A DNA stretch of 64,000 nt from positions 15,200,759 to 15,264,758 of the forward strand of contig OY783204.1 in the NCBI GenBank assembly GCA_963678705.1, given 5' to 3'. The stretch is from Panorpa germanica (lineage: Eukaryota; Arthropoda; Insecta; Mecoptera; Panorpidae). Shown piece by piece: positions 48,470-59,192 of this stretch; positions within the stretch are counted from its first letter, which is position 1; the number at the start of each line of letters is the position of its first letter. Below the pieces are notes generated by a model, which was given only the letters and a program-made list of their open reading frames with translations, did not search any database and was not told the DNA's origin. Position numbers and translations under genes: made by a program.

Positions 48470-49070
48470 ATGAATTTTAATGAAAATGGGCAAAAGCGAA
48501 TTTCGTGTGCTGATTAATCATTATTTTTTACGTTATAAAACCATCACTGAAACCAAGGAAAGACTTGATAAACACTGTGACGACTCTGCACCATCAATTT
48601 CAATGGTAAGGAAGTGGTTTAATAAGTTCCGTTGTGATCGTACCAACACAAGTGATTCCGAAGGTTCAGTTTGCCCAAAAGAGGTCGTCACGTCAGAAAT
48701 AATAAATAAAATCCATAGAATGATATTGGACGATCGGAGAATGAAAGTGCGTAAGGTGAATGAGGCTGTAGGCATCTCAACTGAACGGGTACATCACAGT
48801 TTACATGAATATTTGGACATGAAAGAGCTATCCTCACAATGACTGCCGCGATTGCGATTAAGTGAGTAGTCACCACGGCAAATATCCATAAATTTGGAGC
48901 CAGTACATTGTCCAGATTTAGGCCCTGCGATTATTTCCAAACCTGAAGAAATGAAGAGATTTGGGTCTAACAAAGAGGCCATCACTGAAACAAACGTCTA
49001 TTTGAAGAGTTTGAGAAAACCTATTTTTTGAAAGGAATAAAAAAATGAAAAATTCTAGACTAAATGAACC
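48470..49070 (+). mobile_element. Internally deleted mariner transposon
   Basis: The copy keeps the first ~120 codons of a mariner transposase (48480-48842) and, from about 48910 in another frame, a C-terminal piece containing PDLGP, EEMKRFGSNKEAITETNVYL and KSLRKPIF or, in the alternative frame, TYFLKGIKK. The catalytic middle of roughly 180-200 codons is absent, so the element is dead. Terminal inverted repeats were not delimited with certainty. It lies about 150 bases from the right end of the hAT MITE. Confidence 0.75.
48480..48842 (+). pseudogene. Mariner transposase N-terminal remnant
   Basis: The frame MKMGKSEFRVLINHYFLRYK, TITETKERLDKHCDDSAPSI, then SMVRKWFNKFRCDRTNTSD and KVRKVNEAVGISTERVHHSL is the paired helix-turn-helix DNA-binding region of mariner transposases (typical MEKSEFRVLIKHYFLRGKTI start; GISTERVHxILHEYLxMKKL). 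A full protein is about 345 residues; this frame has 120 and stops just after the HEYLDMKELS motif, where the DDD catalytic domain should follow. The likely original start is the second methionine (MGKSEF). There is no sign it is host-domesticated. Confidence 0.85.
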
Positions 49071-49760
49071 AAGCTTAGAGCTTTCTGCAAAAGAAAATAT
49101 CTTTTATTGAAAAATAAAGCGCTTTTTCAAAAAAGAAGTCGCTGAATTATCAAACTACTCTTGAAAAAAACTTTTAAAATATTTATTCTTATGCAATTAT
49201 TTTGCATAAATGAGAAATTGCAATTTTATATATAACCTTTCTTTGGTGTATACGTACATTTAATATTTATTTATGTAAAGTAAACGTACCGTTTTATTAC
49301 ATGTTCACTATTCCTTCGAACATCTGTATCCAAGTACATATCGTACTATTTTCTACTTTCCAGTTATTTTCATACTCCATGTAATAAAATGTTACTAATA
49401 GTTTCTTCCCCCATTTAAATGTTAATATACAAGATATGACGTCAGACTATCATCGTATCATAACTTTGCGTATCTGCATGATACAAGAAATATGTTCATG
49501 TTCTAGTAGAAGACATGTTATGTACATTGCTTGCTAGACATGCTTGATGCTGGATGTGATGCGATGCTTTAACACTATGACAAGCTGCGCCATGTTAGCA
49601 GATATGCTCGCTTATTTATGATTTATTTTTGCCGGAGGCTTTGTGTCAGAAGTGGAAACCATAAAGTAGAATTGCTTGGGTTTATGGGATAACTATAATG
49701 TTGCTTAGAACTGGGACATGTCTGATACCGTATTCGCATATATTTTTTACGATTTAGTGT
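49071..49760. other. AT-rich spacer, no gene seen
   Basis: No supported feature between the mariner remnant and the hAT-like element. Confidence 0.5.
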
Positions 49761-49979
49761 CAGTGCCGTAGCGAAAATGTAGGGGCAGGCACTTATAAAA
49801 GCATGTTCCCCGAGAGAAATAAATTGATTTTTGGAAGATTTATTTAAGATGTAAACAACAGAAAATTGAAATATAATGCATACACCTATTACATTAACAC
49901 GTAAAAAAAAGTAAGAAGAAATTCAGTAGAATTTTACGAAATATTAACACGAATTAATAAGAATGAATATATGGCACGA

Positions 49980-50400
49980 AAAGAGGGAATGTAGAGTATA
50001 AATGGCGGAAGTATTGAGAAAGAGAAGAGAGAGGGAGGAGAAACGAGAACAATGATTAAATTCATTGGATATTATAGTATATAGATAAAATAATTAAATT
50101 AGAAATAATTATATTAGAGAACAATAAGAGTAAGTATCGGGAGAAAGTAAAACATGGATTTTGTACTGGGATTAGGCGGATGACGGAGGTAAGGAGAAAG
50201 CTGAGAGGCAAGAAGAACAAATGTAAGGAAGCCTAATTTTTATGAGAAGGTAGTCAGCGAAAAGCAAACATAAAAATTGCTGGCAGGTGGCAGTAATCGG
50301 TGCGGAAACGAAACAGGGAAAGATAGAGAACAGATAGAAAAGTGAGAAATATTTTGGAAAAAGACACAAGAAGAAGAAGAAAAAAAACGTTAAATAATTA
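49980..50400 (+). repeat. AG-rich, LINE-like patch inside the hAT-like element
   Basis: The + strand is A+G-rich with ATGGCGGAAGTATTGAGAAA and GGATGACGGAGGTAAGGAGA, echoing the AG-rich LINE remnants at 31.3 and 24.5 kb. No frame stays open for a recognisable LINE domain, so this is a composition and word-based call. Confidence 0.35.
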
Positions 50401-50960
50401 CAAATACAATACAATAAGAATGAATATAATTCAAAATGAATATGTTTATAGGTGAATATCGTCGATTTTACTACAGTGTTACATTTTACCTGTAACATGA
50501 CCCGAAATTTTGTTCGCTTTATCCATAATTTCTTTTATAGACGACCGTTATATCCAAGTTATTCTACATCCCAAAAGTAAAATTTGTTTTTTCTGACTGT
50601 TATTTATTTATTTTTAAATTCTTATAATTAATTTGCTTACATCCATTTTTGCAGCTTGTTCTCACTGGTTATTATCTTTAATTATATTCAATTTACATTC
50701 GACACTATTGTCACCGGTAATGTCAGGAACAACATTATTGCTGTGTGTACGGTGTACTTCAGTTGCTTTCCAATCAACCATTTATTTCTAGAAGTCATTT
50801 TATCTATCTAGAGCGTTATGTTGAAATTATAAAATTATAAATATTAACTTGTGTGAATCAACTTTCGATGGTTATTAGCATGTAAAACAATATATACATT
50901 TATAAACATTTGTAATACATAATTTATAATCTGTAAATACGAGTATGGTATTTACTGATC

Positions 50961-51126
50961 AGCGCAACTAGCCCTGAAAATGGATATCGCTGAAGTGTTA
51001 TGCCTATACTCAACCGTTGGGGCAAGTGAACTCGTTATAATTATTATAAAGCCTCAATGAGTAGGAGGGTCGCGGTGAAACTCCTGGAGCCGCCATCGGT
51101 GCAGATCTTGGTGGTAGTAGCAAATT
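50961..51126 (+). pseudogene. 28S rRNA gene fragment
   Basis: The segment contains unmistakable 28S rRNA words: CAACTAGCCCTGAAAATGGA, CCTATACTCAACCGTTGGGG, AAGCCTCAATGAGTAGGAGG, GTCGCGGTG, CTGGAGCCGCCATCGGT and GCAGATCTTGGTGGTAGTAG. One internal stretch of the rRNA between GCGGTG and CTGGAGCC is missing. It covers the same part of 28S as 1559-1736 but is better preserved. It is non-functional as rRNA and lies about 165 bases from the right terminus of the hAT-like element. Confidence 0.85.
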
Positions 51127-51299
51127 CAATATAGATATTAAATTGGTTCATTGATAAAGTCAATAAGGTTTTTAAGACTTTCTCTGGTTTCAAATACCAC
51201 CTCTGCTTATAGTTTTCAGGCATATTACAGTTTTGTCTGCGGCATGGAGCATTGAATGTGTTTTACTGTTTATACTGCACCTACGCCACTGTTTAGTAT

Positions 51300-51965
51300 G
51301 CTGTAAGACTACGCTTATACTGATTTTATTTGTTTTATAATCATAAAATTTGATTGTTGTAATGAACTGTTGTTATTAAACATATATTGTTGAAAAACAT
51401 TTCTTTTTTATTATTTTCTAAGTTATTTCTTGTAATATGGTTTGCTTCAGCGTTTATTCTGCATAAGTACTTATAAGGTTTTTACGTAACATATTTTTAC
51501 TAAACAAAACTCTAATAACCTATCCCAGAGCAAAAACAGAGCACTTACCTGTTTCAGGTAAGGACTTTCTTAAGTACTCAATGCGAATAATTATTTTCGG
51601 TGGAAAACGTAGCTTTATGTAAGGTAAAGTTAAAACCTAAAAAAGATTTTAATATAATTTTCAATTGCTAAAGTTTAATTCAACATTTATAGCTGAAGGA
51701 AAAGAAATTAGTTTTAAAATCTTTTTGATCTCTCTTTATAAGTTGTTAGTGGTATGTTGCATAAGAAGCACTTTTATGTTGCTTTTACGAGTTGAGCTCA
51801 AAGTTTATACCAAGTTTTCAAAGAAGTATTTTTAATAGGTTATTGAAATCTGTTAAACTAATTATTATTGATCATTCCATATGAGACAGTGTTTTAGAGA
51901 GATCTACTGTATGCATCTAAATGTGGGATATATCCTTACGTTTGTTTATTTAAATAAGATATATA
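51300..51965. other. AT-rich spacer with a small hairpin
   Basis: CTTACCTGTTTCAGGTAAG at 51547-51565 is an 8-bp stem with a 3-base loop; it also resembles adjoining splice signals on both strands but lacks a pyrimidine tract. Nothing else is recognised. Confidence 0.4.
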
Positions 51966-52298
51966 CAGGGCGTCCTGTAACTACCATGTCATACTAGTTA
52001 AGTCTAAGAATTTTAATAGTGCTCATAATTATTTCGAAAATCATCTTGTATTCGTTGAATACATTGATGAAACTTTTGAATACTATCTCCATGAAAATAA
52101 AACTACAAAAAAGGTTATTTTGTACAGATGGATTCAAAAAACCCGATACAAGTTTATTATTTTTCGATATTTTACAAAAGTTCAAATATCTTCAAAATGG
52201 AAAGGTTTTTATAAGAGACAACTTTTGACAATCTGGTTTATCTTGTCTACCAGTCTATCTCCTTAATAAGTATGACGTGGTACTCACGGGACACACTT
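51966..52298. mobile_element. TIR element targeting TA
   Basis: The left end CAGGGCGTCCTGTAACTACC pairs with the reversed right end AAGTGTGTCCCGTGAGTACC, and similarity continues through ATGTCATACT/ACGTCATACT and TTAAG. TA flanks both sides (51964-51965, 52299-52300), compatible with a Tc1/mariner-type MITE. The 333-bp interior has no recognisable protein. Confidence 0.65.
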
Positions 52299-53061
52299 TA
52301 TATGTACAAATATATTTTTTATATTTATTATGATCTGTCTAGTAGACATTTAATAGTAAAAATAAAACATTACAATCAAATTCAACTTGCACGGTATGTG
52401 TGCGATGACACAACCGTTATTTATTATTTCATTTAATTAAGTCCTGATGCGTCTTTCATTCGGTCTTTGTATTTCAACGTTCGGGTTTTAAGGGGGTATT
52501 CAAGTCTAGCCACGAATTTAAAACGTTTTTTCAAGCTCATAACAAAAAATCAATAAATATTTTTAGAATCCATTGTTTTACCATTTACCATTCATGTTTT
52601 AAGAATACACAAAGTTGTTACAGAATAGTAAAGTGGAGGGGTAAAAAAATGACGTGTCCTGGTTGACACGATTCCAACCCTTTTAGTAGTCCAAACCAAA
52701 AAGAACGAAAAGCCTCTTAATTAGTAAGGATCTCGTTATGGACCCTACCTCAGAGAAAAAACAAATCTCGCAAAATGACGACTGTTTGAAAAAAGAAGTT
52801 TTTACTTTTCGGAATATATTTAAAATATTAAAAGTCAGCATTTTGACTTAATTCTGATAGAGGCTGTAGAGGCATATATAAGGAAGGTCTAATCCAAATT
52901 TCAAGTAAACCGGTTTATTAGAACTTGAGATATCATGTAAACAAAAAGTGAAAAAAGTTGTTTCACTCTAGGTATGACAAGATCGTGGTGGAGTCTTTCG
53001 TTCGTAAAATACCATGGTGCATCACAATCATGCGTAATGTTTTGGATTTAAATCTTTGTAA
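52299..53061. other. Spacer with possible unclassified repeat
   Basis: From about 52489 a TTAAGGGGGTATTCAAGTCT start and phrases such as AAATTTCAAGTAAACCGG and ACTTGAGATATCATG look like a dispersed insect repeat of TTAA-targeting type, but no matching second end was found. No coding is recognised. Confidence 0.25.
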
Positions 53062-53468
53062 GGCCTGTCGCACACTACAATCGTATTTAAGCGAATTGTG
53101 ACCGGACGTATACGCTTTATCTGTCCGAATCCTGCCTCATACTGGAAGCGTATATCAACGAATTTTAACCAAACAAATACATGAAAGGCACCAAACGAAT
53201 GCACTGGAAGGGATATGAAAGAAGATGCAATAGTATCTTTCATAACAGTGGTGTATCGATAAAAATTAAAGTAAAAGTTTGCTTTCATTATAAATGATGT
53301 TAGTGTAAAACAACTCCAATACACCCTACAGTACACAAGTTTGATTTGGCGTACTGTCGTATCGGTACGTTGCATGCGAGTTCTTGAGAGTTCAAGCCGC
53401 TCAACCAAGCCACCGATTTATGCCCGAATTCGCCGTCGCTTAAATACGCTTGCAGTGTATGACAGACA
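53062..53468. mobile_element. Harbinger-like MITE
   Basis: The left end GGCCTGTCGCACACTACAAT and the right end (TGTCTGTCATACACTGCAAG reversed) are inverted repeats, extended by CGTATTTAAGCGAAT at the left and CGCTTAAATACG at the right. TAA flanks both ends (53059-53061, 53469-53471). The interior word GTGGTGTATCGATAAAAATT and the following TAAAGTAAAAGTTTGC are shared with 60262-60729 and, reversed, with 27501-28170. No coding is present; the 126-codon minus frame inside is not a real gene. Confidence 0.8.
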
Positions 53469-54359
53469 TAAGAAATAATGTTTCCGAGTTAGCCGATGTA
53501 TCTCATAGTTATAACCCTATATATAAGTGTACAATTATAAATTAATAGTTTGTTTTCTATCGATAACTTAGAATTTTCTGTGCACAATTATAATAATATT
53601 TATAATTATATATACGAGTAAGATATAAAAACATAAAAAAGATAAAACTAATCCTATAAATTCAAAAGTTTGTTTTATACGAGTGTTATGGATTTTCTCT
53701 CTGAATCAGATTATACGATTATATGGTATGTGTCTATACCAGTATGAACAAATTGTGTTTATTGAATTCAACCACGCGGATGGAATAATATCCATTTATA
53801 AATTTGTTCCCAACTGTGACCACGAGGAATTCTGTTTGATGTATGTGGTTAGTTGTGAATTCGCGATATTGAGATCGTGGCCTGTTATTTTTATGGTGTA
53901 CTAGTTTACTAATAGAAACAAGTTATGTGAAAAAATATTTTCTTTGATTTAAAGAATGATTTATTTGTTAATTTCACTGTAACCGATTCTTTAAGACGAT
54001 CGGTAATGACCGTTTCTTCTTTTCTAATTATTTCATGTCAACTTTGGCTTAAATTTATTGCATTCAATTTGAAATATGTTAATTTAAAAATTTTGAAAAA
54101 TTTGCTTTGTTAAAAGTCTTATCCTTAACCTATTTAATTGATCCGCTTTTGAAGTCACAGGACGAATTTAATTCTACGTAGTCACAATTTCTCCTTTCCT
54201 TGTTGAACTACACTGTTTTTTAGCTGTACAGTTCTTTTCTACACAAATCATACATGTACGACTATTTCCTTTTACTCCATTTAAAGTTTTGTATGTCGGA
54301 AAGCCGGCACCGGTCGTAAATGAAATTTTAATTATTTTAAATCAAATAGGTTCTGCTTT
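53469..54359. other. AT-rich spacer, no gene seen
   Basis: A 73-codon + frame at 53683-53904 has no recognised domain. Nothing else supported. Confidence 0.45.
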
Positions 54360-54363
54360 ATTG

Positions 54364-55186
54364 TGTTGTAAGTAAGATTCGAGGGCGGATGTTACACCTG
54401 ACATCAATGTTGTAAAAAGAGGTCGGATTGTCGTTCTAAAAGGAGATTACTCAGCTTGCTAATACATCACGCAGTGTTGCTAGTTTCTGGAAGTAGATTC
54501 TTCAGTTTGACGATCATCCACCTTCTTGAATTACTCACGTTGATAAGAATTAACTCTTTTAAGATGATTAATAGGATTCTTGTTAAGACGGTGTATTGTT
54601 GCAATTAGAGAATACTTGAGCGGTCTAAAGTAACCTCGTTGCAACATACGACGGTTGAACAATTAGTATCTTTTTATTACTATTAATACAAACACTTTTA
54701 TTAAAATATATCATTTATTCGTTGTAATATTATATCTGCTTACTTAATTACAATAGTATTTTATTAGATTAACGAAGATGACAGATATAAAACAAAATGT
54801 AATTCTATAGTGTTATAATTTGATTAATAGTTAAAATGTGCTCACTATTGAATACTTAGATGTTACAATTGGAGTATTGTACGAACGAAGTACAATTAGT
54901 AAACACTTGGTTGAGACTCACGAGAAGACTGACTTTCTGACTAGCGTGCAGATTAATATATAATGATTTATTTCACATCACAATATGCCAATACTGAGTT
55001 ACCAGCATTAAAACAATATAAAATCTCCACAGACCAGAGTCAATGTTTACAAGCGCTAAAAACAAATAATTATTTATTACAATATTAATACTAAAATTAA
55101 AGATAACGTAATATAATTCTTATAAAATAAATAACATTTATATTAAAAATAGGAAGGATAAGTACGACTTATGCGTACTTACAACA
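54364..55186 (-). repeat. LTR (downstream copy of the fossil element)
   Basis: It is 823 bases, begins TGTTGTAAGTA and ends TACTTACAACA on the + strand, and is nearly identical to 59193-60014. Differences lie mostly in the first 350 bases, while the remainder looks identical. Since the element runs on the minus strand, this is its 3' LTR. Confidence 0.92.
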
Positions 55187-55423
55187 CCCTTCAACCCTAA
55201 AAAAGGAACGCATATTAAACAAACATATGCGTTTCTTTCCAAGAAAAGGAAAAAGGAAGATAGGACGATGTCGTACTATCGCAACACCCCCTTCCAAAAA
55301 AAAGGGACACGTATAAAAACAAAATATACGAGTTACAATTCTGGAAAAAAACAAAAAGAGAAGCAAAGTGTCGACAACGATTCTGATCCCATCGTATAGA
55401 GTTGACACTGCCTCACAAAACAA

Positions 55424-58000
55424 TCATCCCTGACAAAATCCATCTAACACGTCAAGGTTTTGTTGATTGGTACAAAATCTCTTTAATCTATTCCTATTAA
55501 CTACCGTATACTTTCTAGGTGAAAAAAAAGAATTGACCCTTCTATCAAAATTTAATTTAAATTTTGGTTTATTACTAGTAAATTTATTTGTAGCTAAATC
55601 AATCGTAGAAGAATATTTTGCACCACTAAATTGGTCTAGTATGTCATGTACGAGAGGCAAAGTATAAACATCACTTGTCGTCTGTTCATTAAGTTTACGA
55701 TAGTCGATTACAACGCAAAATTGTTTGTTCCCCGACACATCTGCTTTTTTAGGTACCATTAACAGAGGTGCGTTAAACTGTGAGTCGCATTTTTCAATAA
55801 TGTTGTTAGCCAACAGTTCTTGGATATGCTTCTCAACAATTTCTTTATGCGCATGAGATAATCTATGCGGCTTAATGTTTACAGGGTTAGGTGAGTCACT
55901 CAGTGCACTCGCACAAGATAACTTATCTACCGGGAAAAAAAATATGTTATTAAAATTATTACAGATTTCCATTAAATCTGTTAAGTATTTTGAATTAACA
56001 TTTGAAAAGTCTATATTATTAAATAAAAGATGTCGTAAGGATCTTTTAGGATCGTTAGGATTTCTTTTCAAAAAATGGTAAAAATTAAATTTATTTATTG
56101 GAATAATATCTGGTTTAAAATTGTTAAGTATTACATCTTTTGCTGAGGAATTAGTTATTGATATATAAAAAGTATTATTAACAGGATTAATTAATGCGTT
56201 GGCTAAAAAAACTTCAGGTAGCAATTCCTTGGCTACACAAACTCCTACCGTAGAACCCGACATAGGAATTAATTTCCTAGTACGTGCTGGAACTATGATA
56301 ATACTGTTTATGTTCAATAATGGTAATTCAAATATTTTGCCATGTTGTGAGAATTGTACGCTGTTTGTTTCCAAATTAATTACTGCTTTAAATGTACGTA
56401 AAATATCTAATCCTATAATTCCATCGTGTTTAATGGGGAAATCCTTTGACACAACCTGAAAAGTATGTTTCGACCTAGAACTATCTAAAATTATAGAAGT
56501 TTTTAGTGAACCTAAAGTATAAGGCGTGCCTTCAGAGATTCCCTTTAATAACACTTTAGATGTACTATCTATTTTGATATTATTTTTTAAAATATTTTGT
56601 TTAATTAAAGAAATTAGAGAACCAGTGTCCAATAAAAATGATACAGTCTTTGCTTTGGCTGCGACTATTCTGAATTGAACAGTGTCAGCTGTTTGCTTGT
56701 CAATAACATTTTCATTGTTACAGTTAAAATTTGTTATATCATTGGTATTTTGTATTTCTTTAATCTCAATATTTTTATTTAAACTATTAAATTTACGTAA
56801 ATGGTGATTATAAAAAGAACGTGAATTTTGTTTTGTATTTTTAGTAAAAGATACTTGAGGACCATCAGATTCAAGATGTCTCGATCTTTTACAATAAACA
56901 GAAGGTTTTGAAAATACCGTATCTCTCCTACAAATATTAATTTGCGCGACAGGATATACCGTATCCGCATTTTCCTTCTTGATAAAACAATATTTCTCTA
57001 AATGACCATTTTTTTTACAATAGTTACAAAAAAAAGTTTTAAATTTTGTTTCGACTTCGTTAGCAAATTGTTCACTTGAAACTGGTTCACTACTAGAAAT
57101 AGAATGACTTGAATCTGTTTTAAATTCAACATGCCTTCTTCTTTCTAGAGTGCGCCACCGTGTTTCAAGAAAATTCGTAAAATCATTTAGGGTTGGTAAT
57201 TCAGAAGTATTTCTGTTTTCCCATTCCTTTAATGTGTTAAAATCTAACTTGGTCTTTAAAAAATGTATAAAAATAAAATCTGAATGATTAGAATATATTC
57301 CCAACTCGGTTAATGCTCTAATCGATTCATTAATTTCGTCTAAAAAATTTTTGATATTAGTTTCTGATTCTAAACGTATAACATTGTAGTTTATCAAATT
57401 GTTTAAATAGGTTTCAATAAGTGCTACCTTGTTATCATAACGTTTACAAAGGATGTTCCAAACAATTTCATAATTATCGTTTGTTAAAGGATAATTCTTT
57501 ATGAGTTTGAGTGGTTCTCCTGTCAAATTTAATTTTAAATAATGCATTTTTTCAATGTTTGATAGTTTGCTATTATTACGAATTAAATTTGTAAATAATT
57601 CCATGAAACTTTGCCAATTAGTATATTCTCCATCAAAAACGGTTAGTTGCATTGGACTTAAGTTCAGATTTTTTATTGAATCTATGCTTTTTGAGTCGTC
57701 TACAATATGTGTATCATTCTCAAATGTTTGCTTATAATTCAACAAGTAAATAAGAGTGTCGTCATAAATACTTTCAACTTCCATAGACTTACTAACGATA
57801 GCCGTAGCTTCTTCATTTTTTAGAATTGGAAGCAGTGCTTCTACGATACTACTATATTTAACCCAAGCTTTATCTAAGTTTTTGATTTTTAATTCAACTA
57901 TTGTTAAGGATGTTGATTGGACTTCTAAATTTTTTGAAAACTCATTAATTAGATTGATTGTATTCTCAACTAATGTGAGGGAATGAACGTTCGGTGCCAT
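55424..58000 (-). CDS. Gag-protease-RT reading frame of the fossil LTR element
   Basis: One 858-residue frame. Residues ~110-290 hold LTVFDGEYTNWQSFMELFTN, EKMHYLKLNLTGEPLKLI and CKRYDNKVALIETYLNNL, the DUF1759-type gag domain usual in BEL/Pao elements. A CCHC knuckle (CNYCKKNGHLEKYC) is near 325, an aspartic protease core (FLLDTGSLISLI, later GIIGLDIL) from about 455, and the start of a Ty3/Gypsy-type reverse transcriptase (VIDYRKLNEQTTSDVYTLPL, ILDQFSGAKYSSTIDLA) after about 700. These make virus-like particle and copying enzymes in living relatives. Here it is a fossil belonging to a broken element and is not a host gene. Confidence 0.85.
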   Translation of the reverse strand: MAPNVHSLTLVENTINLINEFSKNLEVQSTSLTIVELKIKNLDKAWVKYSSIVEALLPILKNEEATAIVSKSMEVESIYDDTLIYLLNYKQTFENDTHIVDDSKSIDSIKNLNLSPMQLTVFDGEYTNWQSFMELFTNLIRNNSKLSNIEKMHYLKLNLTGEPLKLIKNYPLTNDNYEIVWNILCKRYDNKVALIETYLNNLINYNVIRLESETNIKNFLDEINESIRALTELGIYSNHSDFIFIHFLKTKLDFNTLKEWENRNTSELPTLNDFTNFLETRWRTLERRRHVEFKTDSSHSISSSEPVSSEQFANEVETKFKTFFCNYCKKNGHLEKYCFIKKENADTVYPVAQINICRRDTVFSKPSVYCKRSRHLESDGPQVSFTKNTKQNSRSFYNHHLRKFNSLNKNIEIKEIQNTNDITNFNCNNENVIDKQTADTVQFRIVAAKAKTVSFLLDTGSLISLIKQNILKNNIKIDSTSKVLLKGISEGTPYTLGSLKTSIILDSSRSKHTFQVVSKDFPIKHDGIIGLDILRTFKAVINLETNSVQFSQHGKIFELPLLNINSIIIVPARTRKLIPMSGSTVGVCVAKELLPEVFLANALINPVNNTFYISITNSSAKDVILNNFKPDIIPINKFNFYHFLKRNPNDPKRSLRHLLFNNIDFSNVNSKYLTDLMEICNNFNNIFFFPVDKLSCASALSDSPNPVNIKPHRLSHAHKEIVEKHIQELLANNIIEKCDSQFNAPLLMVPKKADVSGNKQFCVVIDYRKLNEQTTSDVYTLPLVHDILDQFSGAKYSSTIDLATNKFTSNKPKFKLNFDRRVNSFFSPRKYTVVNRNRLKRFCTNQQNLDVLDGFCQG

Positions 58001-58264
58001 TGTACTTAATTAAAGTTATATATAATATACAGACTAAAGATTATTTTGTACCAATAAACGACTCTCCGAAAAATAGGATTCTGACAAGGAAAAATTGTTA
58101 GCGAAAACAGTAACTCACAGGAAATTTCCGATGGGGCTCAGACACCGCAGTTGTAACAGGAAGGTAGTCTCTCTGATTGAACAGACTGCTATCTAACTGC
58201 TTCAGCTCTTTACTTCTCCTTTTCAAAATTCCCTCTCGTTCAAAAAAAGATGTTGTTCTAAAAA

Positions 58265-58755
58265 AATATTAACATAAATTAGTATAATTGTGGAAACAAT
58301 TATAAAAAAATATTATAGTAAATATGCAAAAGTATTGGATATAATACTATAAAAAAATTAATAGCTTCAATGATGGACAAGGATGCTACAAAAAAATACT
58401 TGGATTATAGCAAATATTCAAAAGTATTGAATATAATACTAAAAAAAAAATTATAACCACGTTAATAATGATGCTAATAAAAAATACTTGGATATAGCAA
58501 ATATTCAAAAGTATTGAATATAATACTAAAAAAAATATCAACAGCCTCATTAACAACGTTGCTACTAAAAAAATGCTTGGATTATAGTAAATATTCAAAA
58601 GTACTGAATATAATACTAAAAAAAAATATCAATAGCCTCATTAACAACGTTGCTACTAAAAAAATGCTTGGATTATAGTAAATATTCAAAAGTACTGAAT
58701 ATAATACTAAAAAAAATGATAGCCTCGTTAAAAATAATGCTATTAATAAAAAAAA
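58265..58755. repeat. Tandem ~90-bp repeats in the LTR element leader
   Basis: About five units of 87-92 bases each share AAATATTCAAAAGTATTGAA and TATAATACTAAAAAAA, with unit anchors near 58322, 58414, 58501, 58591 and 58682. The last two full units are most alike. They lie between the 5' LTR and gag. Repeats in this position occur in some LTR elements, but a function here is not shown. Confidence 0.9.
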
Positions 58756-59192
58756 TACAATTATCAATTTATAATAATAATTATATACAAAAAGAAAGAT
58801 ACTATCTTATTATACTTAAAGATTTTCTTATCAGTGATTATGATCTATAAACAGCTGTGTGCAGGGCTCTGGACGCGACCAACATCGATTTAGATTATTC
58901 CATGTGTTCTAGAAGCATCCATCCATTCGCATGGCGGCAAAAGATTTCTTTTTTTTGATTCAGCGGGCTGTAGTTTTGCATCCACCGGACTTGTAGAAAA
59001 TTATGAGAAATACAGATGAATTGACGTTCTATCTCGTACTCTTCGGTAATCTTGGAAATAATCGATCGACGTAGTGGTATCCAGAATAATTGATCTGCAT
59101 CCAGGTGTAGAATATATAGAAAAAAATTTTGGGCGTACCTCTTGGATATTTATGTGTAGGAATATCTCTTCGAGACCCCACCTGACACCATT

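Larger units (their letters stand above)
49761..51291. mobile_element. hAT-like element carrying a 28S rRNA fragment
   Basis: The left end CAGTGCCGTAG and reversed right end CAGTGGCGTAG are inverted repeats with one mismatch in 11, of the CAGTGGCGTAGC type common in hAT transposons. The flanks TTTAGTGT (49753-49760) and TTTAGTAT (51292-51299) agree at 7 of 8 bases, as expected for an aged 8-bp duplication. The 1.53-kb interior has no transposase frame. It includes an AG-rich, LINE-like patch (49980-50400) and, near the right end, a clear 28S rRNA fragment (50961-51126). Short ends mean that chance pairing is possible, so the boundary call is moderate. Confidence 0.55.

Noticed and set aside
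51547-51565. CTTACCTG/CAGGTAAG as a second recursive splice site
   Set aside because: It is a perfect short hairpin and lacks a pyrimidine tract on either strand.
53028-53408. 126-codon minus-strand frame
   Set aside because: It lies almost wholly inside a Harbinger-like MITE and part of it recurs in the 60.3-kb copy, so it is repeat sequence.
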